The notes: generated from the sequence alone by a model not told the origin. Counted from the stretch's first letter, positions 9,977 through 19,495 are shown. The stretch: 64,000 bases of DNA from Maribacter sp. (GCA_002749285.1 PDPR01000008.1:248001-312000), one strand, 5' to 3'. Translations and numbers: made by a program.

Positions 9977-11095
9977 TTAAATAATGGTCGATTTGCCAAG
10001 ACCAATATTCTCATCGTTGATGTTCAGGTTATCATCTGCATCAACAATATTCCTTGCGATAAAATCCCCAACACTGGACGTGCCGTATTTTGTGCTACCC
10101 ATAACATCTATGGTGACTATCTTTTTCCTAAATGATTTATGAACGGCCGATACAATAGCATTAACTTCTTCATTCAGCCCAAAATGATCAAGTAGGAGTA
10201 CCGCACTGAATATTGCCGCCACTGGGTTGGCGATATTCTTGCCTTTTGCCTGCGGATAGGAACCATGTATAGGCTCGAACATCGCATTTTCATAACCTAT
10301 TGATGCTGAGGGCAACAATCCGGGAGACCCAACCAGCACATTACATTGGGCGGATAGAATATCGCCGATCATATTACTGGCCAAAATAACATCGAAGGAA
10401 CTTGGCTCCAATAATATGGACATTGAGGCATGGTCTAAATACATGCAGGTCAATTCCACTTCAGGATAACTTTTTGCAATATCAGTGACTACTTTCCGCC
10501 ATAGCCTTGAAGTCTCAAGCGCATGTGACTTGTCTACCAAGGTTAGTTTCCCTTTCCTCTTCTTTGCGGCCTTAAAGGCCATATGGGCCACACGGCTTAT
10601 TTGCTCTTCCGTGTAGGTGCAAAGGTCAGTGGCAACGGTTCCGTCAGCACTTAAACTTTTTTCGCCAAAGTACATACCGTTCACAAGTTCCCGATAGACC
10701 ACAAAATTGGTACCTGTAATAATATTCCGCTTTAAAGGGGAATTGTTGATCAATGCGGGAAATGCCTTTATGGGCCTAATATTGGTAAAGAGATCCAGTT
10801 CCTTCCGTAAATATAGAAGTCCATCTTCCGGGCGTACTTTGGCCATTGGGTCATTATCATACTCTGGTGTGCCAATGGCTCCAAATAATGTGGCATCGGA
10901 ATTTTTACAGAGTGCCACGGTTTCCTCAGGAATGGGGCTGCCCGTTTTCTCTATGGCAGCGGCACCGACCAATCCATTTGTAAATGTAAAATCGTGCCCG
11001 AAATTTTCTTCAACGGCTTGTAGGCATTTTACGGCTTGTGCAATAACTTCCGGCCCTATGCCATCTCCACCTAAAACGGAAATATTCAATTTCAT
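9977..11095 (-). CDS. leuB: 3-isopropylmalate dehydrogenase-like protein, copy 1 (divergent)
   Basis: 372 residues of the isocitrate/isopropylmalate dehydrogenase family (GGDGIGPEV; GSPGLLPSAS; EPIHGSYPQAKGKNIANP). The three substrate arginines expected of LeuB are present in LLYLR, NIRP and YREL. It departs from the second copy in this window at important places: GDILSAQC instead of GDILTDEA, so the second of the paired metal-ligand Asp residues is Ala and the next Glu is Gln; VDKSHAL instead of VDKANVL; and RELVNGMYFG instead of RELTGGVYFG. It also has a C-terminal extension of about 20 residues. The start codon abuts the leuA1 stop, so the two are translated from one message. Its substrate may not be 3-isopropylmalate. 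Confidence 0.85.
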   Translation of the reverse strand: MKLNISVLGGDGIGPEVIAQAVKCLQAVEENFGHDFTFTNGLVGAAAIEKTGSPIPEETVALCKNSDATLFGAIGTPEYDNDPMAKVRPEDGLLYLRKELDLFTNIRPIKAFPALINNSPLKRNIITGTNFVVYRELVNGMYFGEKSLSADGTVATDLCTYTEEQISRVAHMAFKAAKKRKGKLTLVDKSHALETSRLWRKVVTDIAKSYPEVELTCMYLDHASMSILLEPSSFDVILASNMIGDILSAQCNVLVGSPGLLPSASIGYENAMFEPIHGSYPQAKGKNIANPVAAIFSAVLLLDHFGLNEEVNAIVSAVHKSFRKKIVTIDVMGSTKYGTSSVGDFIARNIVDADDNLNINDENIGLGKSTII

Positions 11096-12268
11096 TTATA
11101 AGATGCTTTCAATTTTAATATTGCTACTCTCGATAATCTCATGAATGTCCCCATCCACGATTTCTTTTTTCCGGTCGGCATATTCCAAAAAATTCTGGTA
11201 CACAATATCCAATTGTACCTTGGTAAGTTCATAACCTACTTTTTTTGCCCTATAGGCCAAAGCCGCCCTACCGCTTCTTGCAGTAAGGACAATGGATGAT
11301 TCATTTACCCCAACATCGTTGGGGTCCATGATTTCGTAGGTCTGCCTGTTTTTTATAACCCCATCTTGGTGGATACCCGAACTGTGCGCAAAGGCATTGG
11401 CCCCCACTATGGCCTTATTGGGTTGCACCAACATCCCCATCTTCTCGGAGACCATCTGGCTGGTGTCGTATAGCAATTTACTATTGATATTGGTGTCGAT
11501 CCCTAGATAAGGATGCTGCCTCAATATCATAACCACTTCCTCCAAAGAGGTGTTACCTGCACGTTCCCCGATACCGTTGATCGTACATTCAATCTGTCGG
11601 GCACCGTTGATTACCCCTGAAATCGAATTGGCGGTAGCCAAACCCAAATCGTTATGGCAATGGCAAGAAAGTATTGCCTTGTGTATCCCTGTAACATTTT
11701 CCTTTAAGTATTTCATTTTGGCCCCATATTCCTCTGGGAGGCAATACCCTGTAGTATCCGGGATGTTCAATACCGTGGCACCTGCCTTTATTACCGCCTC
11801 GCAAACCCTGGCCAAGAACCCATTGTCTGTTCTACCGGCATCCTCTGCATAGAACTCTACATCCTCAACAAAGGTTTTCGCATAACTTACAGCACTGACC
11901 GCTCGTTCAATAATAGCCTCTTTATCCGAATTGAATTTGTGTTTTATATGGGAATCAGATGTTCCTATACCTGTATGTATTCTTGGGGTTTTAGCGGGTT
12001 TCAGAGCTTCAGCGGCCACTTCAATATCTTTTTTGACGGCACGGGTCAAACCACATACAGTAGCATTTTTCACGATTTTGGCAATCTCAAGGACCGCATC
12101 AAAGTCGCCTGGACTCGAAATAGGGAATCCCGCTTCGATAACATCGGCACCAAGATCATCGAGACGCTCGGCAATGACCAGTTTTTGCTCTTTGTCCAAT
12201 TTGCATCCGGGAACTTGCTCCCCATCACGTAGTGTCGTGTCAAAAATTTGTACTATATCTTTACTCAT
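11096..12268 (-). CDS. leuA: 2-isopropylmalate synthase, short form without regulatory domain (copy 1)
   Basis: 390 residues covering the DRE-TIM catalytic barrel ([63 protein letters not shown]) and the linker subdomain ([15 protein letters not shown]). These are canonical LeuA motifs for condensing acetyl-CoA with 2-oxoisovalerate. The LeuA-dimer regulatory domain of about 110 residues found in full-length LeuA (about 510 residues) is missing, so leucine feedback through that domain is not expected. It forms a two-gene unit with the divergent leuB1. A paralog with a regulatory domain lies at 39481-40998. Confidence 0.9.
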   Translation of the reverse strand: MSKDIVQIFDTTLRDGEQVPGCKLDKEQKLVIAERLDDLGADVIEAGFPISSPGDFDAVLEIAKIVKNATVCGLTRAVKKDIEVAAEALKPAKTPRIHTGIGTSDSHIKHKFNSDKEAIIERAVSAVSYAKTFVEDVEFYAEDAGRTDNGFLARVCEAVIKAGATVLNIPDTTGYCLPEEYGAKMKYLKENVTGIHKAILSCHCHNDLGLATANSISGVINGARQIECTINGIGERAGNTSLEEVVMILRQHPYLGIDTNINSKLLYDTSQMVSEKMGMLVQPNKAIVGANAFAHSSGIHQDGVIKNRQTYEIMDPNDVGVNESSIVLTARSGRAALAYRAKKVGYELTKVQLDIVYQNFLEYADRKKEIVDGDIHEIIESSNIKIESIL

Positions 12269-12377
12269 TTTTATGTAGTTTTACCGGGGCCTTTTACGAA
12301 TATATGGCCAATAGGGCCGTTGAATTGGGGCTTAGTATCGAATTTACAACGTTAAGCAACTTTTTAGTCAGTGTAAG

Positions 12378-12391
12378 TTGTTGAACAACAA
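12378..12391. promoter_or_regulatory. Inverted repeat TTGTTG-AA-CAACAA in a divergent intergenic region
   Basis: Perfect 6-bp arms separated by 2 bp, 23 bp before the start of the helical-repeat gene and 110 bp from the leuA1 start. It could be an operator for either direction or chance; no regulator gene is adjacent. Confidence 0.25.
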
Positions 12392-12414
12392 TTATTTAAA
12401 CCATATATATTACG

Positions 12415-13959
12415 ATGACAAATACGCATAAAGATGCATTGTTTGTTCTGGTAAAATCACTCTCAAAATCAGAAAAGCGTCAGTTTAAACTTTATGTTGG
12501 GCGTTTGGGGGTGAATACCGATGCCAAATTTTTGGCATTATTCAATTTATTGGATAAAACAAAGCGATACGACGAAAAGGTGATTTTGGACAGTGGTATC
12601 GTTAAGAAGTCCCAACTTTCCAACCTTAAGGCCCATCTGTACAAACAGATCCTCGTGAGCCTTCGTTTAAACCCTGTCAACCAAAATATTAGGGTACAAT
12701 TGCGTGAGCAACTGGATTTTGCCACCATACTATACCAGAAAGGTCTTTATAAACAGAGCCTTAAAATACTCGACAAGGCAAAATATATTGCAATAGATAA
12801 TGAGGAAAAGAATATTGCCTATGAGATCGTGGAACTCGAAAAATTGATCGAGACCCAGTATATTACCCGGAGTATTCCCGATCGGGCAGATGAGTTGGTA
12901 GTGCAGGCCAAGCGATTATCCGAACAGAATGTGATGACCAGTAAACTTTCCAATTTATCATTACAGCTTTACGGACTCATGCTAAAGGTAGGTTATGCCC
13001 GTAGCGATGGGGACCTAAAGGAAGTGAAGACCTATTTTAAAGATAAATTACCCAAATACAATATAGATAGACTTGGTTTTAGGGAAAAATTATGGTTGTA
13101 CAAGGCACATTTATGGTATAGTTTTTTAATCCAGGATTTTCTTTCATGTTATAGGTATTCGAATAAATGGGTCGATCTTTTTTATGAGAATGAAAAGATG
13201 ATCCAATTGAACCCTGTATTTTTCATAAAAGGGAACCATTATTTATTGGAGTCCTTGTTCTATGTGAAATATAGTTCACGATTTAGGGAGACACTGCAAC
13301 GATTGGAAACCATGGTCGAGGCAAAAAGTTTTCCGAAAAATGACAATATAGCCTCACTTGCCTTCCTGTACATAAATGCCAACAAATTGAACCTCCACTT
13401 TATGGAGGGCACTTTCGAAAAGGGATTGTACTTGGTAAAAACCATAGAGTATGGCATTGCCAAACACAGCGACCGATTGGATGCACACCACATAATGCTT
13501 TTATACTATAAGATCGCAAGTTTGTACTTTGGCATTGGTGACAACAAAAATTGTATTCTGTATGTAAAAAAAATCATCGACAACAAGAACTTGAAAATGC
13601 GCGAAGACCTTATGTGCTTTGCCAGGGTGTTGAGTTTAGTGGCCCATTATGAGGCTGGTATGGATTACCATATGGAACTCCAGTTGAAAAGCACTTATAA
13701 GTTTTTGATGAAAATGAACGAACTTCATGCTGTTCAGAAAGAAATGATCAAGTTTTTACGGAACTTAGGTAGCATTTACCCCAGTGACTTGCGCAATGAA
13801 TTCCAAAAATTGCACAACGAACTCAAAAAATACGAGAACCACCCGTATGAGAAACGTGCTTTTCTATATTTGGATGTCCTCTCTTGGCTAGAAAGTCATT
13901 TGGAAAACAAACCTGTAGCCCAGATCATTAGGGAAAAAGCCATGCGACAGACCCGATAA
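12415..13959 (+). CDS. Hypothetical all-helical repeat (TPR-like) protein
   Basis: 514 residues with no signal peptide or membrane segment. The sequence is almost entirely amphipathic helices rich in Leu, Lys, Glu and aromatic residues, with TPR-like pairs such as LYQKGLYKQSLKILDKAKYIA (about 105-125) and LYFGIGDNKNCILYVKKII near 380. It has the look of the cytoplasmic alpha-solenoid proteins common in Bacteroidota, but no named domain is recognised. The first 40 residues (LVKSLSKSEKRQFKLYV) are the most basic part. It is divergent from leuA1 and is followed after 8 bp by a DMT permease with which it is probably cotranscribed. Confidence 0.7.
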   Translation: MTNTHKDALFVLVKSLSKSEKRQFKLYVGRLGVNTDAKFLALFNLLDKTKRYDEKVILDSGIVKKSQLSNLKAHLYKQILVSLRLNPVNQNIRVQLREQLDFATILYQKGLYKQSLKILDKAKYIAIDNEEKNIAYEIVELEKLIETQYITRSIPDRADELVVQAKRLSEQNVMTSKLSNLSLQLYGLMLKVGYARSDGDLKEVKTYFKDKLPKYNIDRLGFREKLWLYKAHLWYSFLIQDFLSCYRYSNKWVDLFYENEKMIQLNPVFFIKGNHYLLESLFYVKYSSRFRETLQRLETMVEAKSFPKNDNIASLAFLYINANKLNLHFMEGTFEKGLYLVKTIEYGIAKHSDRLDAHHIMLLYYKIASLYFGIGDNKNCILYVKKIIDNKNLKMREDLMCFARVLSLVAHYEAGMDYHMELQLKSTYKFLMKMNELHAVQKEMIKFLRNLGSIYPSDLRNEFQKLHNELKKYENHPYEKRAFLYLDVLSWLESHLENKPVAQIIREKAMRQTR

Positions 13960-13967
13960 GCCATAGT

Positions 13968-14825
13968 TTGAAGAACCATAAACATTTTTCCCATCTGTTG
14001 GAGATAAATTTGGCAATGCTTTTTGTCAGTACATCAGGGGCATTGGGAAGGTATGTTGATTTACCGGTACCCGTTACTATTGCAGTCAGGGGCATGTTGG
14101 CCTTTTTTGTCTTGCTTATCTACTGCAGGTACAAGGGAATTTCCTTGCATATCGATGCTAGTGACAGGTCAATGGTCGTCTTAGGGGGTGTTTTGATGTG
14201 TTTTCATTGGCTTACATATTTTTACGCATTGCAGATGTCCAATGTGGCCATAGGAATGTTGTCGTTGTTCACCTATCCCGTGATTACCGCATTTTTAGAA
14301 CCCGTGATATTGAAGACAAGGTTCCAGTGGATCCATGCATTATTGGGGTTGTTGGTTTTATGTGGCATTTACTTTTTAACCCCTGATTTCAATATCGGCA
14401 ACTCAACGAATGCAGCCATTGGCATGGGTATATTGTCTGCCTTGTTTTATGCCTTAAGGAACATTATACTTAAATCAAAATCAGTAACTTACCACGGATC
14501 TACATTAATGGTCTACCAAACCGGGATAATAGGGTTTTTATTGTTCCCTGCATTGTTTTTTGTTGAACCCCAAACACTTTTTTCCCAATGGAAAGGAATA
14601 GTTGCCTTAGCTGTTTTGACCACTGCCATAGGCCATACCCTTTTTCTAATGACCTTCAAGCATTTCCCGATTACCTCAATCAGTATTATTAGCAGTATCC
14701 AACCTGTTTATGGTATCTTGATCGGAGTTGTTTTTTTATCCGAGATTCCGGCTTTGACGACTATTATAGGTGGGGTGTTCATTTTAGGGGCGGTAGTCAT
14801 CGAGAGTGTAAGGACTTCACGATAA
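13968..14825 (+). CDS. DMT superfamily (EamA) transporter
   Basis: 285 residues with about ten hydrophobic segments arranged as two EamA repeats (roughly 10-140 and 150-280). Typical phrases are NLAMLFVSTSGALGRY, NVAIGMLSLFTYPVITAFLEP and IISSIQPVYGILIGVVFLSE. The family exports or exchanges metabolites such as amino acids and nucleotides; the substrate is unknown. The start is taken as TTG at 13968, because the first ATG (residue 17) would cut the first membrane segment. It lies 8 bp after the helical-repeat gene. Confidence 0.85.
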   Translation: MKNHKHFSHLLEINLAMLFVSTSGALGRYVDLPVPVTIAVRGMLAFFVLLIYCRYKGISLHIDASDRSMVVLGGVLMCFHWLTYFYALQMSNVAIGMLSLFTYPVITAFLEPVILKTRFQWIHALLGLLVLCGIYFLTPDFNIGNSTNAAIGMGILSALFYALRNIILKSKSVTYHGSTLMVYQTGIIGFLLFPALFFVEPQTLFSQWKGIVALAVLTTAIGHTLFLMTFKHFPITSISIISSIQPVYGILIGVVFLSEIPALTTIIGGVFILGAVVIESVRTSR

Positions 14826-14906
14826 GACCATGCCAGATGATGGATGGTAATCGTTTTTCAATCATGGGATGGCATTTTGTTTCCGTACTAAAAGTAACAA
14901 AAAACC

Positions 14907-15599
14907 TCAACAAGCGTTCCAAACGGGATCATTGGGCACCGGGGCAATAATTTCCAAGCGTTCTTTTTGTACAGGATGGATAAACGATAATTTCCTTGCA
15001 TGTAGATGGATACTCCCATCTTTATTACTTCGGCCGAAACCGTATTTGAGATCACCCTTTATCGGGCAACCGATTGCGGATAATTGTGCCCTGATCTGAT
15101 GATGCCGCCCTGTTTGCAAATTAATTTCCAATAAAAAATAGTTGTCCAACTTTTTGAGCAGGCGATAATCCAAAACGGCTTTTTTACTATCCGTTACTTC
15201 CTTGTTGTTGGCATAGGACTTGTTTTGCTTGGTATTGCGGCGCAACCATTGGGTAAGGGTATCGAGATCTTTTGGTGGTCTGTTTTTTACGATTGCCCAA
15301 TAGGTTTTTTCGACTTCTTTTTCGGCAAAGATCCTATTCAGCCTTGGTAGGGCCTTTGAGGTTCTTGCAAAGACCACAATACCCGAAGTAGGGCGGTCCA
15401 ACCTGTGTGGAACACCTAAATAAACATTACCGGGCTTGCTGCACCTGCCCTTGATATATTGCTTTACGACTTCGCTCAGTGGCATATCCCCGGTCTTATC
15501 ACCTTGGACAATATCACCTGGACGCTTGTTGATGACAATTAGATGGTTGTCCTCATGGAGGATTTGAAGGTTTTTCGGATTTGAAACTATCTTTGCCAT
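14907..15599 (-). CDS. RluA family pseudouridine synthase
   Basis: 230 residues, the short RluA form without an S4 domain. The catalytic motif HRLDRPTSGIVVFARTS is present near residue 68, with the nucleophilic Asp in RLDRPTSG. LQTGRHHQIRAQLSAIG near residue 160 is the second family signature. It isomerises uridine in rRNA or tRNA; the exact target cannot be assigned. It is the last gene of a panB / lspA-like / rluA operon and starts 3 bp after the lspA-like frame ends. Confidence 0.93.
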   Translation of the reverse strand: MAKIVSNPKNLQILHEDNHLIVINKRPGDIVQGDKTGDMPLSEVVKQYIKGRCSKPGNVYLGVPHRLDRPTSGIVVFARTSKALPRLNRIFAEKEVEKTYWAIVKNRPPKDLDTLTQWLRRNTKQNKSYANNKEVTDSKKAVLDYRLLKKLDNYFLLEINLQTGRHHQIRAQLSAIGCPIKGDLKYGFGRSNKDGSIHLHARKLSFIHPVQKERLEIIAPVPNDPVWNAC

Positions 15600-15602
15600 C
15601 CT

Positions 15603-15983
15603 TTATGTTAAATTGATGTCCCTATACCTAATGGTCGTGAAAAGCACTCCGGTTATAAAAACAAAAGCCATTGCCAGCCAGCGGTTTAGGTTTTGTATGG
15701 TTCTGGTCAACAAAACCAACAATACGATTAAAGGAACCCCTTGTAGCAATACGATTTTTGGAATAGGGGATAGGCTCTGCCCAAACCCTAGCATGGCCCC
15801 GGTATTCCCAACATTGGTCAGGATAAAATCATCATTCACCAATTGAATGTAATCCACAGGGTCAACGTGTTTTCGAACAAGTCCTTTTGATAATCGATCG
15901 CACCCAACATTCAGGAGCACGAATACAACTATGCTAATTCGTTTCAATATGTGCCTTGAATTAGTGAGGGCCATGAAAATCAA
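15603..15983 (-). pseudogene. C-terminally truncated signal peptidase II (LspA)-like protein
   Basis: 126 residues matching the N-terminal half of Bacteroidota LspA-type proteins: a membrane segment, VGCDRLSKGLVR (the D-x-x-x-K of LspA), LVNDDFILTNVGNTGAMLGFGQ (beta cradle and N-x-G-A), and two more hydrophobic segments ending LAMAFVFITG. At the point where G-N-x-x-D-R should follow, the frame runs into TIRYRDINLT and stops. Both catalytic Asp residues of LspA lie beyond this point, so it cannot be an active protease. No continuation of the family is visible in the other two frames, so sequence was lost rather than shifted. It overlaps panB by 4 bp. Confidence 0.65.
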
Positions 15984-16798
15984 TACTGTTCGTCATCATT
16001 TGGAAAATCCTTGGTCTTCACATCATCGACATATCGTGAAATGGCACTACCCATTTCTTCATATAAATTCATGTACCTTCTGAGGAACCTTGGATTGAAC
16101 TCATGGGTCATACCTAAAAGGTCATGGATAACAAGTACTTGTCCATCAGCATATTTACCGGCACCTATACCTATTGTAGGGATAGAAATGCTTTCTGAAA
16201 CCCTTTTTGTCAGTTCTGCGGGTATTTTTTCAAGGACTATCGCAAAACATCCCAAACGTTCCAATAATTTGGCATCGGCAATCAATTTTTCAGCTTCCTC
16301 TTCTTCCTTCGCCCTAACAGTATAAGTCCCGAACTTATATATTGCCTGTGGGGTTAGGCCCAAATGCCCCATTACGGGAATACCCGCATTCAGTATTCTT
16401 TTTACCGATTCCCCTATTTCCTCACCACCTTCGACCTTTACGGAATGGGCCCTGCTCTCCTTCATGATCCGAATCGCGGAACGCAAGGCTTCCTGAGGGT
16501 CGCTTTGGTAACTACCGAAAGGGATATCAACCACGACCAATGCCCTTTTCACGGCTCTCAAAACCGATGAGGCATGATAGATCATTTGATCCAAGGTAAT
16601 GGGCAGTGTAGTTTCGTAACCGGCCATTACATTACTGGCAGAATCCCCTACAAGGATAACATCGACCTTGGCGGCATCCACTATTCTGGCCATTGAGTAA
16701 TCATATGCGGTAAGCATTGAAATCTTTTCACCGCGTTTTTTCATATCAACGAGGGACTTAACGGTAACCCTTTTGTATTCTTTTTTTGCTGTAGACAT
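15980..16798 (-). CDS. panB: 3-methyl-2-oxobutanoate hydroxymethyltransferase
   Basis: 272 residues, the usual PanB length. It makes ketopantoate from 2-oxoisovalerate and methylene-tetrahydrofolate, the first step of pantothenate synthesis. Family motifs: [31 protein letters not shown] (Mg-binding Asp), [23 protein letters not shown], and [14 protein letters not shown]. The frame continues 27 codons upstream to 16879, but the ATG at 16796-16798 begins the family N-terminus ([12 protein letters not shown]), so it is preferred. It shares the substrate 2-oxoisovalerate with the ilv/leu genes nearby. Confidence 0.96.
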   Translation of the reverse strand: MSTAKKEYKRVTVKSLVDMKKRGEKISMLTAYDYSMARIVDAAKVDVILVGDSASNVMAGYETTLPITLDQMIYHASSVLRAVKRALVVVDIPFGSYQSDPQEALRSAIRIMKESRAHSVKVEGGEEIGESVKRILNAGIPVMGHLGLTPQAIYKFGTYTVRAKEEEEAEKLIADAKLLERLGCFAIVLEKIPAELTKRVSESISIPTIGIGAGKYADGQVLVIHDLLGMTHEFNPRFLRRYMNLYEEMGSAISRYVDDVKTKDFPNDDEQY

Positions 16799-17179
16799 TA
16801 TATTTAATTTACAATCGATAAAAGTAATGATTTTGTAACTGTTTAGAGGTTGATGGATTATGATTTTTATAATGTTCATTGATCTGGTTTGCCCTTTATC
16901 TATTTTAACTTATTTTTGAAGGAAATAAAGGGGTATTAAAAGTTCATGCCACTGGTGTTGTTTCTTGTTTTTACGGATGTGGTTGTCCGTGCCAGGATAA
17001 GACAGGCCATTGGCGGTTTTTTGAAAACTTCCATCCCAAAGATTCCGTTTTGGCGAAGCAATTTTACGGGCAGGGGATTTCAACAAGTTTTCAAAATCAG
17101 GATATGGACACCCAAGGGAAGTGAAAGTTGGAAACAATAGAATGTCTTTACAGTAAAACCTAATAAATACAATTTTACA
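16799..17179. other. 381-bp divergent intergenic region (panB / DUF1080 gene)
   Basis: It should hold promoters in both directions. I see no full TTG/TAnnTTTG pair, no hairpin and no RNA gene; the short open frames here have no codon character. Confidence 0.5.
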
Positions 17180-18121
17180 ATGAATAAAATGAATAAGAAG
17201 ATCAAGATAATCGCGGTAGTAATGCTCGTTACCCTTTCATTCCAATTAAATGCACAAGAGTCAAAATCACTTGAAGGAAGATGGAACCTGACCATATTAC
17301 AAGATGGCAAGGAACTTCCCTCTTGGTTAGAGGTTACCCATTCAGGTTTTAACACTTTGGTGGGGCGCTTTGTCTATGCTTTTGGAAGTGCAAGACCCAT
17401 AGCGGAGATAAAATCGGACAATGGGAAATTCAGTTTTGCCATACCTCCACAATGGGAGCCCGGCAAACGCTATATGGAGTTTGAGGGTAGAATGGAGGAA
17501 GACCGACTAAAAGGCAAGATGGTCTATACCGATGGTAAATCATATGATTGGGTAGGGACCAGGGCCCCTAAGTTGGATTATAACCCACAACCCGTATGGG
17601 GCGGGCCAAAACCATTGTTCAATGGCGAAAACCTAGACGGATGGCATGCCACTGGTGAAAACCAATGGATTGTAAAAGAAGGAATCCTTACCAGCGAAAA
17701 ACCAGGTGCCAATCTCGTTACCGATGAAAAGTTCGGTGATTTTAAATTGCATGTTGAATTCCGTTATCCCAAGGGAAGCAATAGTGGAATATACCTTCGG
17801 GGAAGATACGAGGTGCAAATTACCGACAGCAAAGGATTGGAACCTGCAAGTGTCCAGTTTGGAGGGGTATATGGCTTTCTTACCCCAAACGAAATGGTAG
17901 CGAAAGCTGCTGGGGAATGGCAAGCTTATGACATCACCTTGATTGGAAGGAGGGTGACCATCGTGGCCAACGGAAAAGAAATAATCACCAACCAAAATAT
18001 ACCGGGTATGACCGGGGGTGCCCTCGATAACAATGAGGCAGAACCAGGACCGATCTTCATTCAGGGAGACCATGGGCCTATGGAGTTCAGAAGTGTTGTA
18101 ATTACCCCAGCTCTTGATTAA
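17180..18121 (+). CDS. Secreted DUF1080 (3-keto-disaccharide hydrolase-type) protein
   Basis: 313 residues: a signal peptide (cleaved after about LNA-QES, residue 26), an N-terminal beta domain (about 30-125, GRWNLTILQDGKELPSWLEV), and a DUF1080 concanavalin-like domain from about 140. In the latter, PLFNGENLDGWHATG, FGDFKLHVEFRYPKGSNSGIYLRG and GPIFIQGDHGPMEFRSV are typical. DUF1080 proteins bind or cleave sugars, some acting on 3-keto-disaccharides. No sugar-uptake genes are next to it, so the substrate is open. A strong hairpin follows the stop codon. Confidence 0.9.
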   Translation: MNKMNKKIKIIAVVMLVTLSFQLNAQESKSLEGRWNLTILQDGKELPSWLEVTHSGFNTLVGRFVYAFGSARPIAEIKSDNGKFSFAIPPQWEPGKRYMEFEGRMEEDRLKGKMVYTDGKSYDWVGTRAPKLDYNPQPVWGGPKPLFNGENLDGWHATGENQWIVKEGILTSEKPGANLVTDEKFGDFKLHVEFRYPKGSNSGIYLRGRYEVQITDSKGLEPASVQFGGVYGFLTPNEMVAKAAGEWQAYDITLIGRRVTIVANGKEIITNQNIPGMTGGALDNNEAEPGPIFIQGDHGPMEFRSVVITPALD

Positions 18122-18141
18122 GGGCCACTCGGCGACATAGG

Positions 18142-18177
18142 AATAAGGCGTTAGGATGATTTTCCTAGCGCCTTATT
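18142..18177. terminator. Hairpin between convergent genes
   Basis: 14-bp arms (18142-18155 and 18164-18177) with one G-T pair and an 8-nt loop, 21 bp after the DUF1080 stop. It could serve both this gene and the convergent membrane-protein gene. Confidence 0.7.
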
Positions 18178-18244
18178 TGTATATGGCCCTATAGGGTCCT
18201 TATGTTTTTTGGGAGTTTGGGGCCTATACCCAAAATTCCGTGCC

Positions 18245-18772
18245 TTACATCCTCACAACAGTAAAGGTGTCCCGGAATATATAGGCGCAAGCGACAACAC
18301 CCCCAAGAACAAGTATCGAAAAGGCGTATTCCAAATTTAGGATCTGCATTAAGCTACCCACGATTATGGCCAAGGTTCCAAACACCATAGCAATATTCCA
18401 TAGTAGTTGCAGGGTATTGTTCTTTGTGTTTTGACCGTCATGGGCAAGATAGTCCGTACCTTCAAATATAAACCAGAGCACAAAAGATACGGCAATGGCC
18501 AATTGGATGAAAATGGTATGTTGTACATCCAATATGTTCAGTATTCCATTTATGGCCCAGGAAAGAATCAAAATCAATTTGTTGCAATCATTGAATTGTT
18601 TCAAAGGTTTTTTCCAGAAACGAAAACCGTAAAGTATACCGATGATCGAAAAAGAAAAAAACATAACCCCTGTAGCCATAGGCCAATCAAGAATCTTCAT
18701 TAGTAGACCAATCAACATGGCCACAATGAAAACGCGTAATGGCCGGGTCAATATTTTTCTGGTATTGCTCAT
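18245..18772 (-). CDS. Hypothetical membrane protein (about 5-6 TM)
   Basis: 175 residues, mostly hydrophobic: segments near 13-30, 36-50, 65-80, 86-105, 124-141 and 148-168, separated by short charged loops (FWKKPLKQFNDCNK, EGTDYLAHDGQNTKNN). The first part (LLMKILDWPMATGVMFFSF) is faintly like the GldL-type membrane start K-I-x-W-P, but length and the rest do not fit GldL. No family is assigned. It lies downstream of a zinc-ribbon gene on the same strand (38 bp gap), so they may be cotranscribed. Confidence 0.6.
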   Translation of the reverse strand: MSNTRKILTRPLRVFIVAMLIGLLMKILDWPMATGVMFFSFSIIGILYGFRFWKKPLKQFNDCNKLILILSWAINGILNILDVQHTIFIQLAIAVSFVLWFIFEGTDYLAHDGQNTKNNTLQLLWNIAMVFGTLAIIVGSLMQILNLEYAFSILVLGGVVACAYIFRDTFTVVRM

Positions 18773-18810
18773 AGTTTCATTTTACGGTTGTACGGTATTC
18801 TTGACGGGGA

Positions 18811-19254
18811 TCAAATGACTTTGATATTCGCCTTTAAACCTTCCATTATCCCTAGGACGTTATCTACGGTTTCCTTTAGGTAATATTTGACCAGGACATG
18901 CGGTATGCGTATTGTGGTAAATCCGTTTTTAAAGGAGTGCATGGTCTTTTCCAGATCATTTATGGCCTGTTCATGGGTCAACCTACTATACTCGGCATCG
19001 ATTTCAATATTCAGTTTCACCCTTGAAATGGCTATGTCAACGGATTTATTGCCATCCCACCATTCCAACATAGCGTTTACACCGGCTTCTTTTAGGCCAT
19101 AATAGAGTTGTATGGCTTCGACAGGTGTATTTTTCATCTCTATCAATTCGACCATTCGGGCTTGGTGGTTCTCACAAAGCGCAACACCCAAAATATCCAT
19201 TGACTTCATATGTTCTAAATAATCTAGTTCCTTTTTACATTCCAAACAGGCCAT
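18811..19254 (-). CDS. Small protein with N-terminal zinc-ribbon and DUF559/endonuclease-like C-terminus
   Basis: 147 residues. The N-terminus MACLECKKELDYLEH ... ALCENHQ has C-x2-C and C-x2-H arranged as a zinc knuckle. The C-terminal half (IEIDAEYSRLTHEQAINDLEKT ... FTTIRIPHVLVKYY) follows the pattern of DUF559/Vsr-like restriction-fold proteins, in which an E-x-D-x2-H region is followed by D-x2-R/K and an I-R-I strand. The first acidic residues are present, but the His of the usual E-D-G-x-x-H is replaced by Ser-Arg-Leu, so catalytic activity is uncertain. The fold assignment is my inference from pattern. Confidence 0.55.
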   Translation of the reverse strand: MACLECKKELDYLEHMKSMDILGVALCENHQARMVELIEMKNTPVEAIQLYYGLKEAGVNAMLEWWDGNKSVDIAISRVKLNIEIDAEYSRLTHEQAINDLEKTMHSFKNGFTTIRIPHVLVKYYLKETVDNVLGIMEGLKANIKVI

Positions 19255-19495
19255 TTTAATCAGTTTTGATTTTGATTTGGGGTAATAATAACCTTGTATT
19301 TTTGGGATTATTATATCTCCTCGATGTATGACGCCCCTCTTTTAGACGAACTGCAAATTTTTAGATGAACGGCAAACGATAGTGTTAAAACTGTGGTGAA
19401 ACATACATTTTGGGACATGACGTTTTTCAGTAAGGAATTAAGCGTTCTATTTGGCCATAATGTGTAACTTTGGCAGTTATTCAAGATTATATATT

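Noticed and set aside
9890..10135. 81-codon plus-strand frame between pheT and leuB1
   Set aside because: Most of it is antisense to leuB1; nothing supports coding.
14826..14906. Possible terminator with ATGCCA / TGGCAT arms between the DMT and rluA genes
   Set aside because: Only 6 bp pair at the ends and the interior does not fold well.
16910..17140. Short overlapping frames on both strands before the DUF1080 gene
   Set aside because: They are of random length for this composition and show no conserved pattern.
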